The notes: generated from the letters alone by a model not told the origin. Counted from the first letter of the stretch, positions 44,372 through 54,471 are shown. The stretch is DNA of 64,000 nt from Candidatus Accumulibacter similis (GCA_013347225.1 CP054595.1:4088415-4152414), one strand, 5' to 3'. Translations and numbers: made by a program.

Positions 44372-47300
44372 ATGGTTCGAAGGTACCTTGACGCGTTCGG
44401 TGACGCGATCTGCCGACTGCTGGGAGAAACGCTTCCGCGCATCGAGACCGATTGGTGGACACGGCGCGTACTAGACCGCCTCACGTTCCAGCAGCAAAGC
44501 TTCGTTCGCTCGAGTGGAACCGCAACTCTCGACGGGCTCGATGTGGCGGCCCTGATGCGCGTGCTTGACCAGAACTGGCATGAGATTGCGCCGCTGCGCA
44601 ATCTGCCGCCGATCGCGCGGACTTGGCTGAAGGAGACGCAGACCATTCGCAACCGCTGGGCCCATGCCCCCGCAAGCGGTCTTCCACCGGACGAGACCTA
44701 CCGGGACCTGGACACCATGGAGCGGCTTCTGACCGCTATTGGCGGTAGCTCCAGCAGTCTCGACGAGATACGCAAGGAGAAGGCCGCGCTATTGCAGAAG
44801 CTGGGCAGCGCCGGGCGGCCCCCAACAGGAGAGCCTCAGGCGTCGAACAGCGAGGGGGCTTTGCGGCGCGGCACCCTTGTTCGACTGAAGGCAAGGCCAG
44901 CGGTCACCGGGGCCGTCGTCGATCACGTACCCGGCGCGCCTGAAGATCGCTACGTGGTCTTTCACGACGGTACGACCACCACGTACTACGCCTCACAACT
45001 GGAACCAGTCGAGGTGCCACGTTCTATAGCACGCGGGGTCCAGCTTCCGGAGCTGAACGCAACACTGACGGCCTGTCAGCTGCTGCATCCCAGCACTGCG
45101 AATCTCTATTCCCTCTATGCAGCCCGCATCAACTTCGTCCCCTACCAGTTTCGACCGGTCCTAAAGCTTATTCAGTCCGATCGCCCGCGCTTGCTCATCG
45201 CGGATGAAGTCGGTGTCGGCAAGACGATTGAAGCCGGGTTGATCTTGAAGGAGTTGCAGGCCCGCCGGGAGGTGCGCTCGGTCCTCGTCATATGCCCCAA
45301 ACCGCTCGTCGCAGAGCGAAAGTGGCTGGAGGAGCTGAAGCGCTTCGATGAACAGTTCGTGCACCTCGATGGCGACGCCCTTCGCTATTGCATCGAAGAG
45401 ACTCATCTGGACGGTTTGTGGCCGCAGCAGTACTCCAAGGCCATAGTCCCTTACTCATTGTTCGACGAAGTGCTGCTAGGCGGCCGACAGAAAGGCAACA
45501 AGACGCAGAGGGGGCTCCTCGACCTCGATCCTCCCCCGACCTTCGACCTGGTCATCGTCGACGAGGCGCATCACATCCGCAACACGGAGACATGGGCATA
45601 TCGGACCGTCCGTTTTTTCTGTGACAACGCTGAGGCCGCCGTTCTGATGTCGGCAACGCCGATACAACTCAGCGATAACGACCTATTCAACCTTCTGCAT
45701 CTCCTGCGGCCGGATGTGCTTCCCTCACGACGCGACTTCGACCGCATGGCCGAACCCAATCCGCATCTGAACCGTGCGATCGAACTCGCGCGGCGGGTAC
45801 AGCCAGGATGGGAGGGCGAAGCGCGCGCCTGCCTTCAGGCGGCGTTCGCGACGCCCTGGGGGAGGACCGTGTTGGCGCCTAACCCCAAGGTTCAGGAGAC
45901 CTTCGACAGCTTGGGTTCATTGGGCGACGAGGCGGCTAGACGTCTCCAGTTCGTTCGAAATCTCGAAGAGACGTACACGTTCTCCAGCTACATCAATCGC
46001 ACGCGTCGTCGCGACATCGGCAGCTTTACCACGCGTAAGCCAGAGACAGTCTCGGTCGAGTTCACGGTTGAGCAGCGGGCTTTGCATGACGATCTGCTTG
46101 CGTTGATCGCTCGGATCATGGAGCGCCGGCATGGCAATGCGAACCTGCAGTTCCTGCTGACAACTATCCGCCGGCAAGCGGCGAGCTGCATCTTCGGACT
46201 GGCTCCGATGCTCGAGGCGATCTTGTCGAGGCACCTGTCGGCGCTCGAGCTCAGTGAGGCAGGCGACGAAACCACGCCGGATCAGATTGGAGATGAGCTG
46301 GCGGACTTCCGTGTTGAGATCGAGGCATTGATTAAGCGCTCGCGCAATCTCTCACGTGTCGACCCGAAGCTTGAAGCGCTACGACAAGTCGTTCGCGACA
46401 AGCAGAAACTGCCCAACAACAAGCTCTTGTTGTTCAGCACTTTCCGGCACACCTTGGCCTACCTGCTCGACAGCCTAGCGGTGGAAGGCATCAGGATTGG
46501 ACTGATCCACGGTGACATCGCGGAGGACGAGCGCCGGGTGCTGCGCAACCGGTTTGGGCTTGCGCGCGCGAACCCCGAGGCCATCGATCTTCTGATGTCC
46601 TCCGAGGTCGGGTGTGAAGGTCTCGACTACCAGTTCTGCGACGGCCTTGTGAACTACGACCTGCCGTGGAATCCGATGCGGGTCGAGCAGAGGATTGGCC
46701 GCATCGATCGCTACGGACAGCGCAGCGAAACCGTGGCGGTCTACAACTTCGTGACGCCAGGAACGGTTGACGCTGACATCTACGAACGCTGTCTTTTGCG
46801 GATCGGCGTCTTCCGGGAAGCGCTAGGTGGCAGCGAGGAGATACTCGGCAGACTGACCCGAGAGATTCGGGACGTCGTGGAGAACCTGACGCTGACGGCG
46901 GAGGAGCGGGTCGCAAGACTTCAGCAGCTTGCAGATAACGAAGTCAGGGCGGTGCAGGAACAAGCTCGACTGGAGGATGAACAGTCGAAGCTCTTTGGCA
47001 TCGCCGTGCCGTCGCGGTCATTCGAGGACATGGTGCGCGAGGCATCAAGCTACTGGCTGACGCCGTTGATGCTTGCGAATCTCGTAGCGAACTACCTCGA
47101 AGCGCTTGCCGGTGGGAGGGAAGTGCCTGGCATCAGGGACAAGAAGATCGCAACCCTTCGGCTGGCGCGGGAGGTGCGCGAAGCACTGCTCACGGATTTC
47201 CGAGATATCGCGCAGAGTGGAGCCACAGCAAGGGCGTGGGAGCGCTGGCTTAAGAGTAGCGACCCGTACTTCACGCTGACCTTTGATCCGGCCACCGCCG

Positions 47301-47908
47301 ACGAGCGGCGCGACATCGCGTTTATCACGCCGACGCACCCACTGGTCAGACAAGCGGCGAAGCGCTTCGGTCCAACCGGAGCAGTCGGGTCGGTGATCGC
47401 TGTGCGAACCAATGAGGTGACGGAGGGCCGTTACCCCTTTGCGGTCTACCGGTGGCGGAAGCTCGGCCTCAAGGAAGACTTCGCGTTTCAAACGGTCTGT
47501 AGCGACCCGCACGTCGCGTCCCGACTTCTGGATCTGCTCGGCACTGCCAGCGCGGCGGAGGGCGACGGGCATACGCGAGAGCAGGAGAAGCAGCTGGAGT
47601 CCGCGCACTACGCCGCGTGGAGCCAGGCACGCGCCGATCACATCGAGCAGGTCACTCAGATGTCAGCGGCACGGCTCGCATCGCTCCGGCTAACGCATGA
47701 AGCGCGCATTGCCCTGCTGGAGGAGCAGCGGGATCAGGCGAACGACGAGCGGATTCGGCGGATGCGCGAGTCGCAGATCGACACCGCGGGTCTCGATTTT
47801 GAAAGGCGCTCAGCCGAATTAGCCGACGCGCCGGCGCGTGCGGATGTTGTCGCTGAACCGATTGCCTTCGGCGTGCTCGTGGTCGAGCCAGTCACCGCGG
47901 CAGGTTGA
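44372..47908 (+). CDS. HEPN (Swt1-like)-SNF2 helicase fusion (operon gene 6)
   Basis: A 1178-residue fusion. Residues 1-125 look like a Swt1-type HEPN domain: FGDAICRLLGETLPRI, NWHEIAPL, and RNRWAHAP with the R-x4-H motif at R93 and H98 that is catalytic in HEPN RNases. A linker and a full SNF2 ATPase follow: ADEVGVGKTIEAGLI, IVDEAHHI, LMSATPI, SSEVGCEGLDYQ, VEQRIGRIDRYGQ. A helical C-terminus rich in Arg and Glu ends the protein. Ribosome site GAGGGGGAA. If the HEPN part is active, the protein could cut RNA on invasion; it could equally be only a binding module. Confidence 0.85.
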   Translation: MVRRYLDAFGDAICRLLGETLPRIETDWWTRRVLDRLTFQQQSFVRSSGTATLDGLDVAALMRVLDQNWHEIAPLRNLPPIARTWLKETQTIRNRWAHAPASGLPPDETYRDLDTMERLLTAIGGSSSSLDEIRKEKAALLQKLGSAGRPPTGEPQASNSEGALRRGTLVRLKARPAVTGAVVDHVPGAPEDRYVVFHDGTTTTYYASQLEPVEVPRSIARGVQLPELNATLTACQLLHPSTANLYSLYAARINFVPYQFRPVLKLIQSDRPRLLIADEVGVGKTIEAGLILKELQARREVRSVLVICPKPLVAERKWLEELKRFDEQFVHLDGDALRYCIEETHLDGLWPQQYSKAIVPYSLFDEVLLGGRQKGNKTQRGLLDLDPPPTFDLVIVDEAHHIRNTETWAYRTVRFFCDNAEAAVLMSATPIQLSDNDLFNLLHLLRPDVLPSRRDFDRMAEPNPHLNRAIELARRVQPGWEGEARACLQAAFATPWGRTVLAPNPKVQETFDSLGSLGDEAARRLQFVRNLEETYTFSSYINRTRRRDIGSFTTRKPETVSVEFTVEQRALHDDLLALIARIMERRHGNANLQFLLTTIRRQAASCIFGLAPMLEAILSRHLSALELSEAGDETTPDQIGDELADFRVEIEALIKRSRNLSRVDPKLEALRQVVRDKQKLPNNKLLLFSTFRHTLAYLLDSLAVEGIRIGLIHGDIAEDERRVLRNRFGLARANPEAIDLLMSSEVGCEGLDYQFCDGLVNYDLPWNPMRVEQRIGRIDRYGQRSETVAVYNFVTPGTVDADIYERCLLRIGVFREALGGSEEILGRLTREIRDVVENLTLTAEERVARLQQLADNEVRAVQEQARLEDEQSKLFGIAVPSRSFEDMVREASSYWLTPLMLANLVANYLEALAGGREVPGIRDKKIATLRLAREVREALLTDFRDIAQSGATARAWERWLKSSDPYFTLTFDPATADERRDIAFITPTHPLVRQAAKRFGPTGAVGSVIAVRTNEVTEGRYPFAVYRWRKLGLKEDFAFQTVCSDPHVASRLLDLLGTASAAEGDGHTREQEKQLESAHYAAWSQARADHIEQVTQMSAARLASLRLTHEARIALLEEQRDQANDERIRRMRESQIDTAGLDFERRSAELADAPARADVVAEPIAFGVLVVEPVTAAG

Positions 47909-47949
47909 CAAGCGATCCCGGAACATCATTCCTTCAGCGGGAACAGATC

Positions 47950-50900
47950 ATGCCGCGAGACTATGACGCGATCTCCCGATACAACGAGGAGCAGCTCGGG
48001 AAAGATCGGAAGTCGCGAATGTCGCAGGTGGCGATGTACGCGGATACCGCGCACTTCGTGTACGAGTTGCTTCAGAACGCGGACGACGCTGGAGCGACAG
48101 AGATCAGCTTCGTCCTCGGCAGCGATGGACTCGTGGTTGAGCACAACGGGAAGCCGTTCGACGAGGAAGACGTTCGGGCGATCAGCTACTTTGGAAAGGG
48201 GAAGACCGAGGTGACCGCTATCGGACACTTCGGATTGGGATTCAAGTCGGTCTTCGCCTACACCGCATCACCGAGGATTCATTCGACCGAAGACGACTTC
48301 GAACTGGTCGACCTATACACGCTGCGATCGGTGGATCGCCCCCGGGATCTGCCGAAGGGACGAACGCGATTCATACTGCCGTTCGATCACGTTCAGCGGC
48401 GGCCCGTCTATATCGAGGTGTCGAAGCTCAAGCGCGCCGACAAGGCGCGCGCGGAAATCGGAAGCAAGCTCAAGGCCCTAGGGGGTGCCACGCTGCTCTT
48501 CACCAAGACGCTCAGGGAGATTCAGTGGTCGGATGGCCGGAGCAGCGGTCAGTACCTGCGGGAGGACACCCCACTCCGGGGAGGGGGGCGTGAAACGTTG
48601 ATCGTTTCAGGAGACGCCGGCGACCAGTACTTCCTCGTGTACGAAAGGGCGATCGCGTGGCCCGACGACGACGGGGTCGATTCTGAGCGTCGCCCCATCG
48701 CAGTGGCGGTAGAGCTCAACAAGTCGTACAAGAGCGGCGGTCGCGTGCACGGGCCTGACGCCCGCAAGCTGTGGGTGTTTTTTCCAACCGACAAGGAAAC
48801 GCATGTCGGATGGATCATTCAGGGGCCTTACCGCACCACGCCCGCTCGCGACAACGTCCCAGCCGATGACGAGTTCAACCGGCACCTCGTGGCAGAGACC
48901 GCAACGCTGCTGCGCCATAGCCTGAACGCCATGCGCCCACTGGGCGTGGTGGACGCAGACTTGTTGTCTCGACTCCCCTTGGACGAGTCGAAGTTCGAGA
49001 AGGGCAGCTTCTTCAGGCCGCTGTATGAAGCTGTGCGGACAGCTCTTAAGGAAGATGCACTGCTACCAACCGCCAAGGGAAAGCACGTTCCCGCCGTGCG
49101 TGCCAAGCTTGCGCGGGGTCAGAAGTTGACCGAACTTCTGACGTCGAAGCAGTTGGGCGCGCTCTTCGGAGAAGAAGAGCTCGAATGGCTGGATGCCGGC
49201 ATCACGGCCGACAACTACCCAGTGCTCTACCGCTACTTCGTCGGGGCGAAGCAATACGCGTGGGGCAAGGATTGGCTCGTCAAGCCGCTCGCCCGTGGCA
49301 TGGAGGTCCGCGTTGAGGACTTCGCCGAGAAGCTCACGGCGAAGTTCATGGATGACCAGTCGGATGCATGGGTCCTGAGTCTGTACCGATTCCTTCAGGA
49401 AGGCCGCGGGCAGCTGTACACAAACTTCACATCACGCCCTCTGATTCGGCTCGAGAGCGGGAAGCACGTGCCGCCCTTCTCCGGCAACCGTACCGCACCG
49501 AACGCCTATCTGCCCACCGGGGCGGACTCTGAACTGCCAACAGTCAAGCGCACGCTCTGCAAGGACAAGCAGGTTGTCGAGTTCCTCAAGGAGCTCGGTC
49601 TATCGACACCGGATATCGTCGATGAAGTCATCGAGACGGTGTTGCCTCGGTATGCGGGCGGCAAGAGCGTGGAGATCAAGGTCTGGCAGAGCGACTTCCG
49701 AAAGATCCTCGGCGCCCTTGAAGGCGCGGACCTGGCAAAGCGATATCGGCTGTCGGAGAAACTGAAGGGGCCAAACTGGATCCTGGTGCAAGCCGCTGAA
49801 GCTGACGCCCTCTATCTTGTGGGGCCTGACCATGCGTACGTACCAAGCGACGAACTGAAGCTGTACTTCAGAGTCAACGCTGAGGCGCGATTTCTCGCGG
49901 AGGGCTACTACACGGACGAGCAGGTAGAAACGTTGGTTGCGCTTGGCGTGGCGCGCGCTCCCAGGATCAAGGTCCGGCCCCCTTCGTACGAGGGACACGT
50001 CACTCTCGCCAACAGCTGGGGACATCATAAGCGCGGATTGGCGGGATTCGATCCGAGCTGGTCGGTTGACGGGTTGCAGTCCGCGCTCGCTGTGGCCACC
50101 GCACAGGTCTCGGCATTCGTGTGGAACCGAATAGCAGTTCCACATGCACATCTCATTCGCGGGCAGGTGGAATCGTCATCCAGGCAAACTTTCGAATCTT
50201 CCCGGAAGAGGGAGGAGTGGTCTGGGACTGGCGAGTTTCTGCGCGACACCGCCTGGCTTCCGGACCTCGAGGGAGTTCTTCACAAGCCGTCGCAATTGAT
50301 GCTCGTTGATCTGCCGGTCGAGTTTGATCGGGAGTCTGCCCAGGCTAAGCGCCTGGCTGAGGCCTTGGGCATGAAGCAGCCAGAGACGGTGAAGGCAATC
50401 GATGCCCTCGCTGCCGGAGACGAGCGAAAGAGACGCCTGATTGAGACGCTGGCGCGAGGTGATCTCCCCGACGATGTCCTGGACCGGATGGAGAAGTTGC
50501 TGCCGAAGGCGGAAACGGCGAAGCCGCCTCCGAGCTTTCGGGATGCAGTTCGGGCGATCTATCGGCGCCAGAAGACGCAGGACGAGCGCGATGATGATCG
50601 CCCCAACGATGTCCGGAACCCACACCGTTACGAAACGAAGCTTCGCGAAGAGATTGATGATCAGAAGACCAACGCGCCCCCAGTGCGCACGCCTCGGTTC
50701 GTAGTCGTTCGGGAACGAGACGACAACAAGGAGGCGCGGCAGTTTCTGTATCAGCAGTACAAGGGGGCGTGCCAGGTTGCAGGACAGACGTTCGCCAAGG
50801 CCGACGGCTCGAACTACTTTGTCGCAGTCGCGCTCGTTCCCTACCAAGGGACCGACTACCTCAATCACCCCGGCAATCTTTTTTGCCTGAGTGCCGACAT

Positions 50901-51096
50901 GGCGGCCCGGTTTCTCTACGGCTCATTCGAGTGGGTCGACGACCTTGAAGCAAAGATCAAGGCGTTTCGTCCGGCGGTCGAGGGGGGCAACGAGCGGGAT
51001 CGCACAATTCGCGTGCGGATCGTTGGGGAGGAGAAGAACATTCGCTTCTCCGAGCCACACTTCCTTCGACTGAAGGCGCTGTGGTCTGCAGGGTAG
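47950..51096 (+). CDS. Sacsin-type GHKL ATPase with degenerate HNH tail (operon gene 7)
   Basis: A 1048-residue protein. The N-terminal Hsp90/sacsin-like ATPase is clear: FVYELLQNADDAGATEISF (N box), FDEEDVRAISYFGKGK and GHFGLGFKSVFAY (G2 box), residues 30-100. The middle 700 residues are unassigned. Near the C-terminus, GACQVAGQTFAKADGSNYF through NHPGNLFCLSADMAARFLYG follows the layout of an HNH nuclease domain, but the zinc Cys pair and the catalytic His residues are replaced. ATG 47950 lies 41 bases after gene 6. A TTG at 47905 overlapping the previous stop is the alternative start. Likely part of the same complex. Confidence 0.8.
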   Translation: MPRDYDAISRYNEEQLGKDRKSRMSQVAMYADTAHFVYELLQNADDAGATEISFVLGSDGLVVEHNGKPFDEEDVRAISYFGKGKTEVTAIGHFGLGFKSVFAYTASPRIHSTEDDFELVDLYTLRSVDRPRDLPKGRTRFILPFDHVQRRPVYIEVSKLKRADKARAEIGSKLKALGGATLLFTKTLREIQWSDGRSSGQYLREDTPLRGGGRETLIVSGDAGDQYFLVYERAIAWPDDDGVDSERRPIAVAVELNKSYKSGGRVHGPDARKLWVFFPTDKETHVGWIIQGPYRTTPARDNVPADDEFNRHLVAETATLLRHSLNAMRPLGVVDADLLSRLPLDESKFEKGSFFRPLYEAVRTALKEDALLPTAKGKHVPAVRAKLARGQKLTELLTSKQLGALFGEEELEWLDAGITADNYPVLYRYFVGAKQYAWGKDWLVKPLARGMEVRVEDFAEKLTAKFMDDQSDAWVLSLYRFLQEGRGQLYTNFTSRPLIRLESGKHVPPFSGNRTAPNAYLPTGADSELPTVKRTLCKDKQVVEFLKELGLSTPDIVDEVIETVLPRYAGGKSVEIKVWQSDFRKILGALEGADLAKRYRLSEKLKGPNWILVQAAEADALYLVGPDHAYVPSDELKLYFRVNAEARFLAEGYYTDEQVETLVALGVARAPRIKVRPPSYEGHVTLANSWGHHKRGLAGFDPSWSVDGLQSALAVATAQVSAFVWNRIAVPHAHLIRGQVESSSRQTFESSRKREEWSGTGEFLRDTAWLPDLEGVLHKPSQLMLVDLPVEFDRESAQAKRLAEALGMKQPETVKAIDALAAGDERKRRLIETLARGDLPDDVLDRMEKLLPKAETAKPPPSFRDAVRAIYRRQKTQDERDDDRPNDVRNPHRYETKLREEIDDQKTNAPPVRTPRFVVVRERDDNKEARQFLYQQYKGACQVAGQTFAKADGSNYFVAVALVPYQGTDYLNHPGNLFCLSADMAARFLYGSFEWVDDLEAKIKAFRPAVEGGNERDRTIRVRIVGEEKNIRFSEPHFLRLKALWSAG

Positions 51097-51209
51097 GAGG
51101 CAGGAGCTCGAACGTTCGCCTGTCCAATGCCGTCCGTTGCGAGCATTGCTTACGCGGCGTAGTCTGTCGAGAGCCATCGCTGTGACTAGATGCGCATTGC
51201 CTGCTGAAG

Positions 51210-51479
51210 GTGAAGCAAGTGAGTGAAGTTGGGGCGCGACTGCGGGATTTCTTGGCGACGTGGCTAAATGGCCGCGCCGCCGAAGTGCGGGCGGCGTTGT
51301 CGGTGGGCTTCCCGAAGGAGGACGCCGCCGAGCAGGAGGCGGATTCCGCGATTGATGCGGGGCCGGGCAACGAACGAATGGGGACGCGGATCCGGGGCAG
51401 CCGGTTCGGTCAGGATGCGCCGGGCTACTTGACACGCAACGGGCTCGGCAGCTTGGAGATCGGCGCCGCCGACGACTAA
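51210..51479 (+). CDS. Possible small protein or remnant
   Basis: An 89-codon frame with GTG start (a second GTG at 51219 is as good) between the seven-gene operon and the transfer operon. It has no recognised family; the composition (Ala, Gly, Arg, Asp) is ordinary and no strong ribosome site is seen. It may be a gene fragment. The surrounding 396 bases (51097-51492) hold nothing else I can support. Confidence 0.3.
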   Translation: MKQVSEVGARLRDFLATWLNGRAAEVRAALSVGFPKEDAAEQEADSAIDAGPGNERMGTRIRGSRFGQDAPGYLTRNGLGSLEIGAADD

Positions 51480-51492
51480 TCCGCGCGGTCGC

Positions 51493-54444
51493 TCACGGTT
51501 TCTTGGTCTCACGCTTCCCGGTAGTCGACCGACCAACGCTGTCATCCGCGCTCGACGATGGTGGCTTGCCGTCCGTTTCTGGCGCCGTCGGTTTCGGGCC
51601 GGCCATAGGGACGCCGTCCTTGTCGAAGTGCCATTCGCCGATAGGCTCGACCTTGGGCGGAGTGCCGAGGTCGGGCTGACTCGCGTTGGCGCCGACCGTG
51701 TCCCACACGGCCTGGTTCCCGCCGTGGTTGGGGCTGACCTTGCCGATGCGCACCGAGGCCTTGTAGTACTCGCTGAGGGTTCCGGCGTTCTGAGATAGCT
51801 GGCTGCGGCCCTTGTCGATCTTGTTCCTCGCTTCGGTCTCGCTGGCGCCGACGCGACCGGAGAGGTCATTGCCCACCGGTTGGCCGGGTACGGCGCGCTG
51901 GCGAGTCAGGCGCGCGCGGATCTCGGCTTCGTTGGTCGCAGTCTGTTCGCGAACTGTGCTGGCGTTCCCCGTCCGTGCACCGGCGTCGTACTGCTCGCGA
52001 AGCGACGATTCGGGCCAGCCCATGGTTTCCGCCAGGGGCCGAGATGGAACGAGCGGGCTGTCACTGGGGACGTAGCCCGTTGCCGAGCTTCCGCCGCGCG
52101 CATAGGAGTGGGCGATGTCGGTCACAGCGCGCTGCAGTTTGATTGGATCTTCCTCGCGTAAGAGTCCGCGCTCGGAGAGACGCCGCGCCGCGTAGTTGGT
52201 GAAGTCGGTCTGCGTACCACTGCTCCACTCGCGCATGAACTGCGCGGTGCGGGCCAGCTCTCGGGCCTGGCCGTAGGCGCTATCGCTGGAGGTTTGCCGC
52301 TCCATGGACTCACGGGCTGACGAGTCGTAGCCGGCGGTGGATGCCGTGCGGTTGCTGCGGGCCCACTGGTAGGCGTCGGAAGTCCTGAAGTCCTTGATCA
52401 AGGCGCTGGCTTCGGTGAGCTGCGAGCTCTCGACCGCTTTGCGGGCGTAGTCGTAGGCGCTCTGCAGCCGCTGCTGATCTACCTTGCGGCCTTCGAACGA
52501 GAGCTGGCCGCCGATCTCGGTCAGCGGGATCTTCGCGCCGGCGGACGCTGCAGCAGCGATGCTCTTGCCGACCGTCGAGTCCTCGCTCAGCCCCAGTTTG
52601 CGGTTCACGTCCTTCGCCACTGAGCTCAGCGTCTGCAGCTGGGTCGAGGTTGACCCGCCGTCCGAGGCACTGGTCGCACCCGATCGCTGCTGCGAGCGCT
52701 CGTACCCTTCCTGGATGGCGAGCGCGCGGGTCAGCGCCGTGGCCTGGCTGCGCTGCATGGCCTCGCGCTCGGTGCGCGCAAGGGTCTCGGCTTCGCGTGC
52801 GCTTTCGCCCAGGGCGTTCGCCTGCCGTTCGGTGAAGGTGAAAGTGCTGGCCAGCCGGCTCAGGTTTGCCTGGTATCGGAAGACGCCGGCATCGGGGCCG
52901 CTGCCCTGGATGGTGGTGCCGTAGGCGTCGCTGGTCGTCGACATGAAGGCGGACGATCGTGTCGGAGCCAGCTGCTGCTGATCCATCGAGACCGCGTTCT
53001 GGGTGATGCTGCCCTTTGAGGTGGCTGTCGCTTCGCTGGATGCCGCCGACTGGACGGCGCCGACGCCGGTCACCGCCTGGAACGCCACTTCGCCGCCCTT
53101 GATGATGGCGGTGGCGATGATCGGGATCGAAATCACCATGTAGCCGGCGATCGCCTGGTCGGAGACGGCGCCGCTGTAGATACTGGCGGCGGTTTCCAGG
53201 GCCAAGCCCTGGGCAACCGTGCCCATCTTCGCCGCGGCTTCGAGGTTGCGCGCGCTGGCCAGCGTGGCAACGTAGTTGAGGATGGCGTAGAGCGGGGGCC
53301 AGAGCTGGATCCACACCAGGCTCATCGCGAAGCTCTTGATGGCCATCGCGAGGCCGCGGCCCTGTGCCAGCAAGAACAGCAGGAACACGAACGGGAACAC
53401 CGCGTAGATGACGGCCTCGATCACGTTCCTGACCAGCGGCAGCGCCTGCTCGGCGATCTTGCCCATGGTGAGGAACGCGGAGTTCACCGACGCCGTGGCG
53501 TTGGCGCGCGCGGTGGCGATCATCAGTGCGGCCGGGTCGTTGAGCTTCTGGCCGGCAAGGCTGCGGCTGTCCTGCACCAGATTGATCATGATGTTCTGGC
53601 GTAGCAGGTCGGCCGCACCCTGGGCCGCGGTGGCGATCTTCGTCTTGTAGTAGGCCTGCTCGATCTGCGCGTCGATGACCGTCAGGGCGGCGGCCGGTTC
53701 CAGTGTGGGATTGAGCTGGAAGGCGAGGATCGATCGCGCGTGCGCCACTTCGGCCGGCAGGCGGGCGGCGAGGTAGGTGTAGGCGTTCGGGCAGGCGTCG
53801 ACTTGCACGGGGTTGCCGTACGTGGTGAACCGCGCCGGGTTGGGCGTGCCCATCAGCGACCAGATGTCGGTGCTGCGCGCAAAGGCGGCGGGGTCGATCG
53901 TGCCGTCCTGCAGGTCGTAGACGGTGCAGTTGTGAATGAAGGCGATGAGGTCGGTGCGCAACTGCGGATCGGCAACGTTCGCTGCGCGGGAGGCCTGGAT
54001 CAGGCGGTTGCCGAACATCACGCCGTTCTTCTGGTACGCGAGCTCGCCGGGGAGCTGCGCGTTGGTGGCCGGGATGACCTGGAAGGCGGTCTCGAAGAAT
54101 CGCGTCATCACGTCACCCACCTTACTGGTGGCGTGCCCGAAGAAGGCCACGCCGATCGGCACGTTGCCCACGGCCACCGGCGGCTGGCTGCCGAGCTTGT
54201 CGACTATCACCACGGTCGACTTGGGCAGGAAGAGCGCGTAGTAGACGAGCAGGAAGCCCATCAGCCAGCCCCAGCCGTGGAACTTGCCCGGCGTGAAGAG
54301 CCCGGCGAACGCCGCCACCAGCACGCCGGTGATGGCGATGGCCTTGATGAGACCGAAGTAGTCGGCGCCGCCCATGATGGCGGCGATGGCGTTGAAGACC
54401 CCCGTCAGGGTGTCGACGTTGCCGTAAGCGTAGATCTCGAACAT
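51493..54444 (-). CDS. traG: Conjugation protein TraG (F-type)
   Basis: A 983-residue inner-membrane protein of the F-type mating apparatus, needed for pilus assembly and mating-pair stabilisation. The N-terminal TraG_N domain has several membrane helices (MFEIYAYGNVDTLTGVFNAI, LIKAIAITGVLVAAFAGL, FPFVFLLFLLAQG, YMVISIPIIATAIIKGG). The C-terminal half (from about residue 470) is hydrophilic, Ser/Thr/Gln-rich and coiled, as in F TraG. It is the last gene of the transfer operon visible, 27 bases after traH. Confidence 0.93.
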   Translation of the reverse strand: MFEIYAYGNVDTLTGVFNAIAAIMGGADYFGLIKAIAITGVLVAAFAGLFTPGKFHGWGWLMGFLLVYYALFLPKSTVVIVDKLGSQPPVAVGNVPIGVAFFGHATSKVGDVMTRFFETAFQVIPATNAQLPGELAYQKNGVMFGNRLIQASRAANVADPQLRTDLIAFIHNCTVYDLQDGTIDPAAFARSTDIWSLMGTPNPARFTTYGNPVQVDACPNAYTYLAARLPAEVAHARSILAFQLNPTLEPAAALTVIDAQIEQAYYKTKIATAAQGAADLLRQNIMINLVQDSRSLAGQKLNDPAALMIATARANATASVNSAFLTMGKIAEQALPLVRNVIEAVIYAVFPFVFLLFLLAQGRGLAMAIKSFAMSLVWIQLWPPLYAILNYVATLASARNLEAAAKMGTVAQGLALETAASIYSGAVSDQAIAGYMVISIPIIATAIIKGGEVAFQAVTGVGAVQSAASSEATATSKGSITQNAVSMDQQQLAPTRSSAFMSTTSDAYGTTIQGSGPDAGVFRYQANLSRLASTFTFTERQANALGESAREAETLARTEREAMQRSQATALTRALAIQEGYERSQQRSGATSASDGGSTSTQLQTLSSVAKDVNRKLGLSEDSTVGKSIAAAASAGAKIPLTEIGGQLSFEGRKVDQQRLQSAYDYARKAVESSQLTEASALIKDFRTSDAYQWARSNRTASTAGYDSSARESMERQTSSDSAYGQARELARTAQFMREWSSGTQTDFTNYAARRLSERGLLREEDPIKLQRAVTDIAHSYARGGSSATGYVPSDSPLVPSRPLAETMGWPESSLREQYDAGARTGNASTVREQTATNEAEIRARLTRQRAVPGQPVGNDLSGRVGASETEARNKIDKGRSQLSQNAGTLSEYYKASVRIGKVSPNHGGNQAVWDTVGANASQPDLGTPPKVEPIGEWHFDKDGVPMAGPKPTAPETDGKPPSSSADDSVGRSTTGKRETKKP

Positions 54445-54471
54445 GCGGGCGCGAGCGGCTCGTGCCCGAAC

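Noticed and set aside
32620..51096. Calling the seven-gene operon DISARM or BREX
   Set aside because: No DrmA, DrmB (DUF1998) or DrmC (PLD) for DISARM, and no PglZ, BrxC or BrxA for BREX. Only the helicase-plus-methylase idea is shared.
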